From Eleginops maclovinus (lineage: Eukaryota; Chordata; Actinopteri; Perciformes; Eleginopidae): a stretch of 64,000 nucleotides of DNA. A program made the position numbers and the translations under genes. The stretch covers positions 7,126,655-7,190,654 of the forward strand of contig NC_086365.1 of assembly GCF_036324505.1 (NCBI RefSeq), given 5' to 3'. The notes beneath the pieces are model-generated. The model was not told where the DNA came from, ran no database searches, and saw only the letters and a program-made list of their open reading frames with translations. Of the stretch, positions 1-36,107 are shown piece by piece. The stretch's first letter is position 1. Each line of letters starts with the position of its first letter.

Positions 1-206
1 ACCGCTGTCTTCAAATCCCTCCAGAGATTTTCTATGGGGTTCAAGTGAGGCGACTGTGACGGTAGAATCTTCCATTTCTTCTTCCGAAACAAAGCCTTGG
101 TGGACTTGGTGGAGGTTTGCTTGGAATCATTGTCCTGTTGGAAGGTCTAATGAGGCGGAATCTTCAGCTTCCTTACAGACCGCATGACGTTTTCTCCTAC
201 GATTTC
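1..206 (-). pseudogene. Tc1/mariner transposase fragment, broken
   Basis: Read on the minus strand, this stretch gives the C-terminal part of a Tc1-like DDE transposase. The FQQDND block carries the second catalytic Asp. It is followed about 33 residues later by the [13 protein letters not shown] block with the catalytic Glu. An in-frame TAG lies at 147-149, where the family normally has a Trp codon just before FQQD, and the PDLN motif reads PHLN. The fragment runs off the left edge, so only the catalytic-domain end is seen. It is a dead DNA-transposon relic, probably inside the upstream intron of the synaptotagmin gene. The family call is firm; the exact subfamily is not resolved. Confidence 0.8.
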
Positions 207-364
207 CTAATACTCTCTTTTTGCACTGTTTTATTTATCTTATTTGCACCATGTATGTTGAGTTGTTGGAGGAGCATGGGACATAAGATTTTCATTGCCA
301 ACATATACGTTGTATATGCTGTGCATATGACCAATAAAACCTTGAAACTTGAAACTTGAAACTA
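207..364 (+). mobile_element. Possible LINE 3' tail ending in TTGAAAC repeats
   Basis: The stretch has the look of a teleost LINE/SINE 3' end: a T-rich run with a GTGCATATGACCAATAAAA-like terminus, followed by about three copies of a 7-bp unit (TTGAAAC) at 342-363. It directly abuts the Tc1 relic, so one element probably inserted next to or into the other. This is recognised from style only; no coding part is present. Confidence 0.35.
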
Positions 365-2126
365 CTTGGTTGAATCCATCGTGTCCTCCACACGCTGCAG
401 GTTTCCAGTGCCAGAGGCAGCCAATCAGCCCCAGAGCATCACTGAGCAACCGCCATGCTTCAGTGTAGGCAGGGTGTTTTTTTCAGCATATGCTTCATTC
501 TTCTTACTCCAGGGCAAACAGCTGAGAAACTGTATATTTTGCCTCTAAACCTGATGTGCAATGGGAGTTGAATAATTTCGATTGCAAATGTACGACTTAG
601 ATCGTCCCTTCTAAGGTCTTAATAACTACTTTACATTACTTACAGCATTGCAAGTCTTCAAAAACACCTGAATTTAGTTTTGTCACATAAATATATTCAA
701 ATATTTAAAAGAAATTGTGATTTTAGCACAAACTGATTGGTACATTGTCATAAATAGACTAATATTACCTGCACATGAACACGTATATTAAAAGACTTTA
801 AAAGAAATGTTGAACGTTGTTCAGAAGAAGCTACAAATGGTTTACGAAGAGGCTACCTCCGTATGAACAGATAAAAACAAATACTGCATCACTGTTAAAG
901 TTTATAGACTGAGGAGTTATATGAAAATTGATAGAAAGTTACAATTACCATATAAACTTAAGGTGCATTACAATGACATCGATAAAGGGTTATGCAGTTC
1001 TGCTTATTAGTCTTTTTCAGATGTTTTTGGAATAACGATGTGGGTGAAGTTCTTTCAGTGAAGACTGATGGATATGAATTTAGAGAATAGGATGGATACT
1101 CTTCAGGTGAAATGTGGATTATAGCTCAAAGAATACCTACCCACAAACAACTGAAAACACCATCAAGAAAGAGTTGGCCTTTGGGGTAAACACATCACAA
1201 TGAAGTGGCATGGCCCAAAGTAAAAGAAGACTGCTAGTTATTTCAGGTGATCCTAAATCCAAAGTGTAGCCAAAAGGTTATAACACCTGACAAGCTGTGT
1301 GATTGGTGATTGGTCGGGCCATCTCATTTCTCTAAAGGGTTTAAACGAAATGTTTTGACAAAGGCATTATTAGTGAGACATTGATTATATGACTGAGAGA
1401 TCACCAAATTTTAAATTAAAGAGACCCTTTCACTTTTCTTCTCTGCTTTCTGCTGGACTGCAATTTTCAGGTTTAATTTAACCAGCGTGATTGGGCTTTT
1501 CTTTTTAGCTGGAGCAGCTCCGCCTCTGAGAAAAAGGATTTTGTTTAAAACTGCAGTCTATCTGTAAGAAATTCTAAGCCTCGAATCCCACACAAAAGAG
1601 CCCTTTCATACAGCCTTTTAAAGGTAATGTATGAGCAGGGAGCATGTGAACAATGTGTGTCAAACCCTGTGAATGTGTTTGATTTTCCTGCATCATTGAC
1701 CTGTCATGGTCGTTTCACTGTTAATGCCTCTAAAGCCCACCCTGTGAAGTGTTCTTCACTCTCAATTCTGTGTTGCCGGTGATTGCCGTGAAAGTGTCAG
1801 CCGTCTGAGAATCTTTTGTTTAAATGGCAAGTGGAAAATGCCAACATCTGTTACTTCCACTTAATTGGCTGAAGCTGTTCAGTCGGGTGTTGTCCTGCGA
1901 CTCAGGTCCGATCGTTAGGAGTCTGAGGAGCTTAGATGCTGATCCAGTGTGTGCCAACCCTGCAATCACACACATTTCTTGACTTTATCTCACTTCAGTC
2001 AGTTGCTAGAATAAATCCTTCAAATGGTGCTTTGGCCCAGTTTCAGAAAAGCAGTTTTCTTCTCTTCAACGTTTTATTCCTCCCAGAAGTCTAATCCAAA
2101 CCTATTCCTGTTTGCTCTGTCCACAG
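365..2126. other. Intronic sequence upstream of the synaptotagmin transmembrane exon
   Basis: I see no convincing coding exon here. The first coding exon(s) of syt1, which encode the short luminal N-terminus, were looked for and not found, so they lie to the left of the window. The sequence is AT-rich and non-repetitive by eye. Confidence 0.6.
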
Positions 2127-26977
<24,851 letters not shown>

Positions 26978-29900
26978 GCAGGGCCCTTTCAGCACCTGCC
27001 TTGTAGTACTCTTTAGCCTGTATGTGTAAATACCTCAGTGATATATGGGTCCATCCATGTACCCCTCCCCCCCACACCTCTCTGCTTTACCACTCCTAAT
27101 ATCAAACACAATCCTAGTTGTTCAATCACCCCTCCCTCTGCTTTTTTTCTATCAGGTACTTTTCTCGCTTTCTCTTTGTTTCCGTTCCTCTCTGATCAGC
27201 AGTTTTTGTTTTCCATCTCCACGCCCTTTTCTCCCCCGACCAAATGCCCCCTTCTTTTAAGCAATATGATCTGTATAGATAGCGCTTGACTGAAAGAGTT
27301 TATTGCACCAGTTGTATATATAAGTATGCAGACAAAAATGATTTCTAGTTTATGTGTTTGTATGTTGTTACCCGTTTCCTAATCTGTGTATATCTTGATG
27401 TTTTTAATAAGATGTTCTATTTTAAATTATGTAAATTCAGATATAGAGGAAAGCCAATATTATATATCCCAGGATTTAAAAAGTCTACCTTATTACCTTA
27501 TTGCATTCCAGAAAAAAAAAGAATTACAACCTGCAAGACACTAGTGGAAATATATTCACGTTGTAAGGGAACATGTCTGGCTTTAAGTTCAGCAAAGAAT
27601 CATCACAGAAAAGACATGAATATATACACACTAAACTCCAAATACAAGGCCATTAACTACTATGAGGGGGAAATTATGCTGCTGGAAATAATACAAGCAC
27701 ATGATTTCTTACGAATTTTTGTACTCATTTCTCAATCAGAGGACCTATATGTTTAGCTTGATGCACACTGTTTCCGGAAAAAATAGTTAAAGCAAACCAG
27801 TTAGCATTTATTTCTCCATAAATGACAAGTGAAATAGGTCCTAGTTTTAAAGGCAGTTGCGCACTTAAACTGGCTGTTTTTCTTTAACAAAAATGGAAAA
27901 TGTTGACTCCAAAAAGAATTTCCTTAACCCATAAAAAAGACCCCCAAGTGAAAAAAGCACCAAGCTGTAGCCATTGTGTCCTTAAGCTCGTTTAACACTA
28001 TTTAGTTTACTTTGAACAGCCTTGTAGTTGTTGAGGGTAAAATTTAGGCCGGGGTCTGACCATAGACAGGGAGTGAAAACAAAGGGTTGTGACTCTGGTT
28101 TAAAGAGGAATATTTTTTAGAGCAATTCAACGTCTTGACTGTTTTTCGTAAACTGCATGATTTTTTTAACAACCTTTACTAAAGGCTGGGAGGGGGAGAT
28201 CTACTGAAACCAGGGGCTTTCTCTTCTGATACGATCCCCTTGCCTTCAATCAGACGAGAGGAAAGAAAAGAGAGGAGCAATGTTCAAACATTGGGTCGAT
28301 GTATACAGTATGAGTATATTGACGAAGGCGGAGCGAGTTTCTAAACACTGCCATTTTCAGAGGTGACTTATGTAAAGACCCTCTCTTCGTGTACACTCCC
28401 ACGCTAGTGGTTGTAGCTTTGGTTTTTCGGGAACAATGTCTTTGGCTGCAATGGTGCCCTGAATCGCAGTCTTAGCTTTTCGTTGCCTTCTCACAGTGAC
28501 AATAGAGCTAGCCATGTTTTACTGCCAATTTTAACCTTTATGTGGCTGGTGTTTTGCACTGGATGTCTTTGAACTAGATTGTTTACTTCAGTTTATGGAC
28601 AGTTGTTGGGCTGGGTTTATTTCAGGACACCTACAGGGGGAGGAAGAAATCTGCCTGCTCGATCGGCTTAAAAAAAAAAGAAAAAGCAATGATGACAGAT
28701 CACGTTTCAGCCAACAGTAGATACATCAGTTCTTATTTACTGTTGGTACAGGAATACATCAAGAGAATGACAAATAACCGTGAAGTTAGTGGTCTGCGTG
28801 GGCTATTAGTCCATCATGTTCTTTACTCGGGTCCAATTAGCAAAGGAATACATTTTACTCCATGAAAACCATGAAGTCTCTTATCTTGGAGGAACCTCTT
28901 GCATATACTTCAGCTTCAGGAGGACTTTCTAAATGTTTTCAATGTTACTGTGTGGTTGATAGCACTATTATGAAAAAGCTACTTGTCATTCCATAGGAGT
29001 CTCTGAGGACTGCTTTGTGTATCACTGTGACTGCCGTGTGTGCTTAGAGATGTAGACTTATCAGTAGGTAGCGAAACCAGTTTGTTCTGTAGTGATGTCG
29101 TAGCGTTTAATGCCATTTTCCCTTCTACATGCAGAGAAAGAGAGTGCGTGTGCGTGGCGTCGTCCGACTGCACGTGTCAGAAAGAGCGGAAAGACATTTT
29201 ATGAGCGCGAGCAGGTCGCTTCACAGCATTTTGTTGAGCACTGTGCAATACTTGTATGTTCATCCCATAGTGTTAACGTGGGTGGCGTTGCCCGAGAAAA
29301 AAGATTCTACCCCTTGAGGATGATTCTAGTCCGGAGAGATGTTTCTCCTTTCCAGTGAAATGGTTAGGACACAGCACACGTAGATTCAGCTTACAGGTTG
29401 GAGCTTGACACCTGTCGACCGCGCCAGGGTTCCCGCCCTTTTTCGCAGGTCTGTTTTCTCTTCTTGCACACAGTTCCAGCATCAGAAGTTTCAGGGAGTA
29501 TTAGTTAAATACCAAACGAGATTCCACATTTAGACGTCCCCTTAAAATGCCATGTATATATTTACATAAGCTGTCGAAATTGTATATCTAGAATGAATAT
29601 AAAGTCACATGAATATGATCATTCAAATATCATCCATCTATCATGCATTAACTATATCTCGTCATTTTCAATATTTTTTTTGTTTTGTTTAATGCCCTGT
29701 TGATTAAAAATAAAAACTTTTATATCTGAGATGAAAACTGAATGTACAGTATGAACTGTGTTGTGTAGATTACTTTAACAGTGAGATTAGATGTACTTTG
29801 CACTTCTGTTAACAATTCCCTTTGTTTATATTTTTTAAACTATTAGGAATTTATTTCACAACCCTTTTTGGGTTAAATCTCCCCTGTCTGATTGCATTCC

Positions 29901-30735
29901 AAAATCATTGAATATCCTTTAACGCAGCTGCATTCCCACTTTCTCTTCATCCAAGGGATTCATTTATTTGACCTGTTTTACATATGTAGATTCATGAATT
30001 CCTGAACAGCTTCAGATTTAAACGGGAAAAAAAGGATTACAGTTCTAGGTAAGGCTCTAGAAAATGACCAGAGCAATTGGATATTAATTCAAAAAGGTTG
30101 TACTGACGTAATTATCCGATGAAAGCTGAAAGAAAATCTGAATTAAAACAGAAATAAACATGTGTAATCATATCAGGGAATTCAGTACCGGGTAGCATTG
30201 CAGAAACCATCGGATTTCGAGGTGTGTGGAAAACCACAAAGCCATTACCTGCAGTGCTCCTTTTATTGCAATTTCCTACCAAAGTATGCATGAATAATCA
30301 AACCCTAAATTATCTTGTAAAAAAAATAAATACTTATCAAGCTCTCTGTGTGACAAGAACTCAAGATTCTCTCCAGTGATGAAAAGCCACACTGACCTTT
30401 CAAAACAAAGCTGTGTAAAGTATTAGAATCTGATGCTGTAGAAAGATCCTAGTTGCCTTTGTGTATATCAACTGCCTGCTTGAGTATTTTGTGTGTGGAA
30501 ATTTTCTCTGTAATCTTGTAGAACTGTTTGGAGTGTTTTTTCCTGCCATATTGCTCGCGGTGACTGCGAACCGCTGACAGTTATATTTGCTGTGTATACC
30601 TTCATTTTTGACGAGGTGTTTTACAGTTTTGTTTCACTTTGTGTAGTGATTCACTCTGTGGAGTTTTCTGACTGTTGTTATATAACTTCATATACACAAA
30701 TGATCAATAAAAATGTTTTATTTCCTGTTGATACA
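26978..30735 (+). other. syt1: syt1 3' UTR with alternative poly(A) signals
   Basis: The region downstream of the stop codon has no coding signal and is AT-rich, as expected of a long brain-type 3' UTR. Canonical AATAAA hexamers lie at 29709-29714 and 30706-30711; the second is followed by a T/GT-rich stretch. If the distal signal is used, the UTR is about 3.75 kb. The ends are inferred, not observed. A further AATAAA at 31151-31156 is possible. Confidence 0.55.
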
Positions 30736-31670
30736 GAAGCTTATCATGTCATATTTTCAAAGCATTCAATTGTGTGTCATAGGATACCGTGTCAGCCTCT
30801 AATTGTAGCTTTGATTGGCATAACAAGTAAGTGTGAGTCACTGCCACCGCAAACTTTAGTCACATCCAAAGAAAGTGCCTGCATGACAAATTCACTTTTA
30901 ATGCGGATGTTTGCTTCTAAACACTTTGACTTGGCTTTAAATCCTCAAGACCTGTTAACAAGGTCGCTACTGCCATCTAAAGGATGTAAAGGAGCATACC
31001 ACACTTCATGAGCAAAATAATATATAAAGATTGTTTTCCATTTTGCTCTGGGCACAGATCAGTTTCTATTAGTGAATATTCACTGAAATCTGCTACAGCC
31101 AGAGAACAATGTGTGTCCTTCCACTAAATGTATTGCGTCACATCGATATGAATAAAAGTTTAGATCAAATTTGATCATAAGAACACCCTGAGGTTGTAGA
31201 TTTACAGATTTTAGGCTGTTGCTGTAAAATGAAGTTAATTTTGCTGTTACAACAATATCTCATAAACAAATGATAGTATTAATTAGCTTAAAAACATCTT
31301 ACACACAAACACACACGCACACATGCTTTAGAGGGTTTTAATTGATGCTATCTGTGGTGCACACTAGTTAAATATTACAACCCAAGACTCAACACGTTTC
31401 TATGGCTATTGTTTTAATGCCCATGTTAAAATAAGCTTATCATAGTTGCATGACTATAATAGGCTCTAGTTTTATGGTATGACCAAAGTCAAGCTCATGT
31501 ATAAAACTGTCCCTCATGTCACCAGGCACTTCTCCTTTGTTATTTGTGGACTCTGTACTCTGATATGTCAGACGGTTTATTTATTTGATCTTATGTACCT
31601 TGAATTCTATTTTGAAAATACAGGCCTGTCATGTGGAAATGACGTATAGCTTCAGCTTTGTCAAGCTAGC
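30736..31670. other. Intergenic spacer syt1 to cyb5r3
   Basis: Less than 1.3 kb separates the distal syt1 poly(A) signal from the cyb5r3 start codon. No gene was recognised here, only a small CACACACGCACAC patch near 31305-31325. Confidence 0.5.
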
Positions 31671-32004
31671 CGTCTTCATACCGGAAGTTCAGATTTTTCA
31701 CTTGAAAAATGTAGAGACCGTAATGTTTTAGATATAATAAAGACACAAAACACTATGTAATTGGTCATTTAATATATATTGCTACAACTGAGTTGTTAAG
31801 CGTTTTGTTTTATAATGATTAAGTATTATTTTCCGAAACAACGCTTTTATTTTCAAACAGTGACCGGAAGTTTACAGTTGCGCAAGCTTCCTTGATAGTT
31901 TGACAGCTCGTACTGCGCAGCATCGTGATAGCAGCTGTAAACTCAATTGCTGCTTCTTTCTGCATTGAAAAACAAAACGCTGCATTTACCAAAACTGCCT
32001 GAAA
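31671..32004 (+). promoter_or_regulatory. cyb5r3: Presumed cyb5r3 promoter and 5' UTR
   Basis: Two identical ACCGGAAGT ETS/GABP-type sites lie at 31680-31688 and 31863-31871. A palindromic TTGCGCAA is at 31878-31885 and a TGCGCA core at 31914-31919. No TATA box is evident close to the start. This is the usual make-up of a TATA-less housekeeping promoter, fitting a ubiquitous reductase. The transcription start is not determined. Confidence 0.5.
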
Positions 32005-35000
32005 ATGCTGTCTTACATCATCGGTGTAAGTATACCTTGATAAGAAGTAGCTAGGTTTATTTTACTTTAAGTAATTATGTTGCATTAGCTCAGGCTAACG
32101 TGAGCTAACAGTTAGTTTGTCTGACCAAGTTAAGCTTCCCTGCCATAGGAATTTCTATGACTCATTTCTACTGTGGGTTAAACAACATGGCTTGGCTTAA
32201 CTAAAACAACGCCCCAAAGATATATTAAACATCTGATAGCTACTGTTAGCGGCGGGTGGTCTGAGCTGAGCCATTCTCCTGATTTCTGACCTTTGTCACA
32301 GTTGATCCGAGGCGGATTTGACAGCATCGTCAACCTAATCTTCAGACTTCTGTTCAGAAAGAGCAGACCCGCCCTCACTTTAGAAGACCCCAACATTAAG
32401 TATGCACTGCGGGTGCTGGACAAACAGGTAACCCGTCTGAATATCAGCTTTATAAAACATGAACTCTTTATTGATAAAATCACACTTTTCTGTTTACAAA
32501 CGCAGCCGGTGTTGTTCTGTCTGCACTGACATGCTTTTTCAAGTGCAGCTTTTTTTTTCTGACTCCTCTTTCTTCTGCAGATTGTCAGCCATGACACCAG
32601 AAAGTTCCGCTTTGCCCTGCCTTCCTCTGAACACATCCTGGGTCTCCCCATCGGTTAGTAACTCTTGACTCAGCTGGTAAGACTGGTTGATCAGCTGGTC
32701 ACTCCAGCCAGCAGGCTGACTAACCTAAACTGGAAAACCAGCAATACATGCCTGACCATCTTTAAAAAATTATTTGTAGCTCAAGATCACATACTTAATG
32801 CATTTTATTTTTGATTATAAACATAACATGTGCTGTGAGTTATACTCAGACTCATTGTTGTTCTGTCTCCTCTCCAGGGCAGCATATCTACTTGTCTGCA
32901 AAGGTAGATGGGAAGCTTGTAGTGCGTCCGTACACACCAGTGTCCAGTGATGATGACAAAGGCTATGTGGACTTAGTGGTGAAGGTACAGCCTTCAAGAT
33001 CAGTTTTTTCTGTATATGGTTAGGTGTTGTTTTTCTTTTCCTAAATGAGTTTCTCTTTTTTGGTCCAATTCTTAACAGATTTACTTTAAAGATGTCAATC
33101 CTAAATTCCCAGAGGGTGGGAAGTTGACTCAGTACTTGGAGAGCCTCAGGATCAATGACACTATTGACTTTAGAGGACCGAGCGGTCTCCTCGTTTACCA
33201 AGGCAAAGGTGAGCCCCGTAACAAGCTGTCCTGAAACAGTAATCTTTGTAACTGAGCTTCAGCTGCCTGATCTGATGCTCTAACTCTCCCTCAACAGGTG
33301 CTTTTGCCATTCAGCCAGATAAAAAGTCCCCCGCTGACATGAAAACAGCCAAACATGTTGGCATGATCGCCGGAGGGACAGGTAAACTTCTACGCTCGTC
33401 TATGAGTTCCACTCAGGGTTGTTTAGCAGATACGGACTTATGTCATCTCATGATAAATATAAAGAGTACTGGTGGCTATCCTATGACTTTTTCCTGACAT
33501 ACAATACTATGTTTTAAAATACTATACAATTAATATTTTCCAGCTTTCTTTTACTATGTTATTTTTTCTTATATTTTGTACATACTATAAAAAACAATTG
33601 ACACGATACACTATGTCATTGACTAACTACACTATGACTTTTTTCTACACTGTCCTATGTGTTTTTTCATCCATATTTTGGACATACTATACTGTAATTT
33701 TCCTAAATTCCATTTGACAAACTATGACTGCTTTTTTAGCATACTATTATATCTTTTCAACATACTACTCTATGACTTTTTGGACATTTATAGTTATACT
33801 ATGATTGTTTTCCAACATACTACTGTTGTTTTAAAAAAATGCAATAATAACTTCAATGGGACGATCTATACTATGTTGTTTTGTGATATTTTTTTGTTTT
33901 TTCTAAACTTTTGGATAGACTATGGTATGTCATTGTTTCTGCAAATGTATGCACACTATAATAAGTCACTCTTACTGACTTTTTCAACATTCTATACTAA
34001 GTTTTGTCTTGTGTTTTTGACATTTGTTGAAAAGTCAGAAAAAAAGGCACTGTATAGTAGGTCTAAAACCTGAGGAAAAATGCCATATGTTTTTGCTGAC
34101 CTTTTCGACATATTATGCTATAGATTATGAGTTTTTTCATGACATATTCCAGCTTTTCTTTATTGGAACAAAAGGGAACACACTTCACACACTTAAGGCC
34201 ACGTGTGTGTGTGTGTGTATTTTACAAGTCTGAAAAATATGATCTTCCGGTGTCCGGTTTTATTCCAGGAATCACTCCGATGCTGCAGATCATCACAGCT
34301 GTCATGAAGGATCCAAAGGACCAGACGGTGTGCTACCTGCTGTTTGCCAACCAGGTCGGTCTCCTCAGCCGGGATCACATGATTGGAATGTTGCTTTAAG
34401 TTTCCTGTACAACTGGTAACGAGTGGTTTTACTAAAACTGAAGTGGAACATAGAGTACTGAAACATTGTTCTTCCTGTTCTCTCTCAGACTGAAAAAGAT
34501 ATTCTGTTGCGTCCGGAGTTAGAAGAAATCGAGGTCAACAACCCGGACCGGTTCAAGCTTTGGTTCACCCTGGACAGAGCACCTGAAGGTAACATGCTTT
34601 CCAACCTCTGAGAACATTCATCATTTATTTTATATTTAAGGTTTCGCTCATTACAAAATACTAGGTCAAAGTACAAGTACCTCAAAACTAGTGCTGTACT
34701 TAATTAAATGTACAATAAAAAATAAAAATGTTATGTCTTTAGAATTGCTTAAATAAATTACAATATATTAGAAATGTCTTGTAAAAAACTATACATTGCC
34801 AAAGAAATATGGTTTGACATCAAAATTAGAAAACTTTCATAGTATAGTATGTATTTAAAAAAAAAACACTTTGTTTGGCATCCCTGAATATAGTTTGTCG
34901 AAAATAATATCAAAGAAATGATAGTAACAAGTGTCAAAAATATCCAAATAGATATATATACTGTAGAAAATAATCATATATTTTGTCAAGAAAGAAGTCA

Positions 35001-35472
35001 TAGTATAGGATGTAAAAAATAGTAAAAGTATAGTATGTCTAAAATATGAGAAAGGTCATGGTTTAGAGAATGGAATAAAGTCTTAGTATAGTATGTTGAA
35101 AGAACATTTGAGTTAAGTCATAATACAGTTTTCAAACGTCGGAAAAAACATCAATAGTATGTATAAACAGATATGAGGAAAAAGGTCATAGTCCAGTATT
35201 AAGTAAAACAAAGTCATAGTAAAAATAGCAATAGTATAGAAGGTTGGAAAAAATAGTGGCATTGGTACATTAATCTCTGGGGACTCTCCTGTGTTTCAGA
35301 CTGGGAGTACAGCCAAGGCTTCATCAATGAAGACATGGTGCGGGAGCACCTGCCGGCTCCAGGTGACGACACCCTCATCCTGATGTGCGGACCTCCACCC
35401 ATGATCCAGTTCGCCTGCAACCCCAACCTGGACAAAGTGGGCCACTCCAGCAGCCGCAGGTTCACCTTCTAA
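32005..35472 (+). CDS. cyb5r3: NADH-cytochrome b5 reductase, nine exons
   Basis: This FAD enzyme passes electrons from NADH to cytochrome b5 for fatty-acid desaturation, sterol synthesis and methaemoglobin reduction. Exons: 32005-32025, 32302-32427, 32581-32653, 32878-32984, 33079-33208, 33298-33381, 34269-34354, 34489-34588 and 35300-35472. Phases fit throughout and give 299 residues; human CYB5R3 has 301. The motifs are a short N-terminal membrane-proximal segment, [13 protein letters not shown] (FAD), [23 protein letters not shown] (NADH nucleotide site) and MCGPPPM near the C-terminus. The start ATG is the first in the exon joined in phase to LIRGGFDS. Most of the protein is closer to CYB5R3 (SSDDDKG, VYQGKG), but the C-terminal part ([14 protein letters not shown]) is closer to CYB5R1, so the exact orthology is moderately certain. 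Residue 2 is Leu rather than the myristoylated Gly of mammalian CYB5R3. Confidence 0.92.
33430..34150. repeat. Degenerate minisatellite, CATACTATACTATGACTTTT orientation
   Basis: This is the intron between cyb5r3 exons 6 and 7. It is built from many degraded copies of a motif around ACATACTATACTATGAC plus a T-rich spacer, for example near 33595, 33690, 33745, 33800, 33860 and 34110. The period is loose, roughly 35-45 bp. A single remnant of the same motif lies at about 37815-37840 in a ppfibp1 intron. Confidence 0.75.
34269..34588 (+). CDS. cyb5r3: cyb5r3 exons 7 and 8 (NADH-site segment)
   Basis: Exon 7 is 34269-34354 (86 bp) and exon 8 is 34489-34588 (100 bp). Together they are 186 bp, exactly 62 codons. 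Both the start of exon 7 and the end of exon 8 are in phase 1, so skipping the pair would keep the frame. They encode [35 protein letters not shown] and [12 protein letters not shown], which form part of the NADH-binding lobe. A product without them should not be an active reductase. Confidence 0.9.
34663..34712. mobile_element. Short fragment of the hAT-type MITE
   Basis: The words AAGTACAAGTACCTCAAAAC and GTACTTAATTAAATGTAC match the interior and left end of the AAGTA/TACTT-rich MITE seen at 4603-5092. No terminus is present, so this is a remnant. Confidence 0.4.
34835..35265. repeat. Degenerate minisatellite, inverted orientation (GTCATAGTATAGTATGT)
   Basis: This is the intron between cyb5r3 exons 8 and 9. 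It carries the reverse complement of the motif found at 33430-34150: CATAGTATAGTATGT, GTCATAGTATAGGATGT, AAAGTATAGTATGTC, CTTAGTATAGTATGTTG and others. The copies are diverged. The two blocks therefore form a loose inverted repeat around exons 7 and 8. Confidence 0.75.
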
Positions 35473-36065
35473 ACGCCTCATAAGGGCATCCAGCTATCAT
35501 AATCTCTCCAGTACAGTTGCAGCGGTATTGCACTATATATATGTATACAGTATTTATGCCATGCAACGTTCACTATGAGGCAGAATCCCAGCACGGACCA
35601 ATTCATGTAATCACTAAGAGTCACTGAAGGGGAAAAAGTCAATATGAAGCCTTTTAAGGTGATTAAAAGTAGGAGATGGATCATGAAAGGTGTAGAGGTT
35701 GTTGGCTTCAATGATGTTATTCCAAATCTGTTGCAAATTATATTGAGGTTTATGGGATGTTTTGAGTGCCTTAACACTTGCAAAGCTTTTTATATGCACC
35801 GTTTAAGAGTCAAGATCACCTGCTTCATTCATACAGAACTGTATCGTTATTCCATTGAAGCGTTTGCAACTGTGTTAGCATTAAACCTGCCCTCTGTCTG
35901 TCTTCAAACATGTTCTGTAACCTGTTAAATGGGATGTTGTCACTGATACGATATCCTTGTTGCAGCGGTGGCTACTTGTGTTTGGATATGCAACATAAAA
36001 AAAATCAAATGCTACTGAGTTTGAGATGCTTTGATTATTTTTTATCCGACCTGTGTGTGTCTTAA

Positions 36066-36107
36066 AATAAAGACAAATGGAGAAAAAGCATTTTCTTGTT
36101 TTTTATT
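36066..36107. terminator. Interlocked convergent poly(A) signals of cyb5r3 (+) and ppfibp1 (-)
   Basis: The plus strand has AATAAA at 36066-36071, about 600 bp after the cyb5r3 stop. The minus strand has AATAAA at 36102-36107, about 610 bp after the ppfibp1 stop. The T-rich run TTTTCTTGTTTTTTATT (36091-36107), which would be the cyb5r3 downstream element, contains the ppfibp1 hexamer in reverse. The reverse complement of the cyb5r3 signal lies in the T-rich stretch downstream of the ppfibp1 signal. Cleavage 10-30 nt past each hexamer would make the two transcripts abut or overlap slightly. The cleavage positions are inferred. Confidence 0.75.

Noticed and set aside
27352..27756. 134-codon frame downstream of the syt1 stop
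   Set aside because: It sits within the presumed 3' UTR, has low-complexity composition and no family signature.
30592..31011. 139-codon frame spanning the distal syt1 poly(A) signal
   Set aside because: It crosses an AATAAA signal, has no homology I recognise and no promoter context. Most likely chance.
32178..32651. 157-codon minus-strand frame opposite cyb5r3 exons 2-3
   Set aside because: It is an antisense shadow of real coding exons with proper splice sites on the plus strand.
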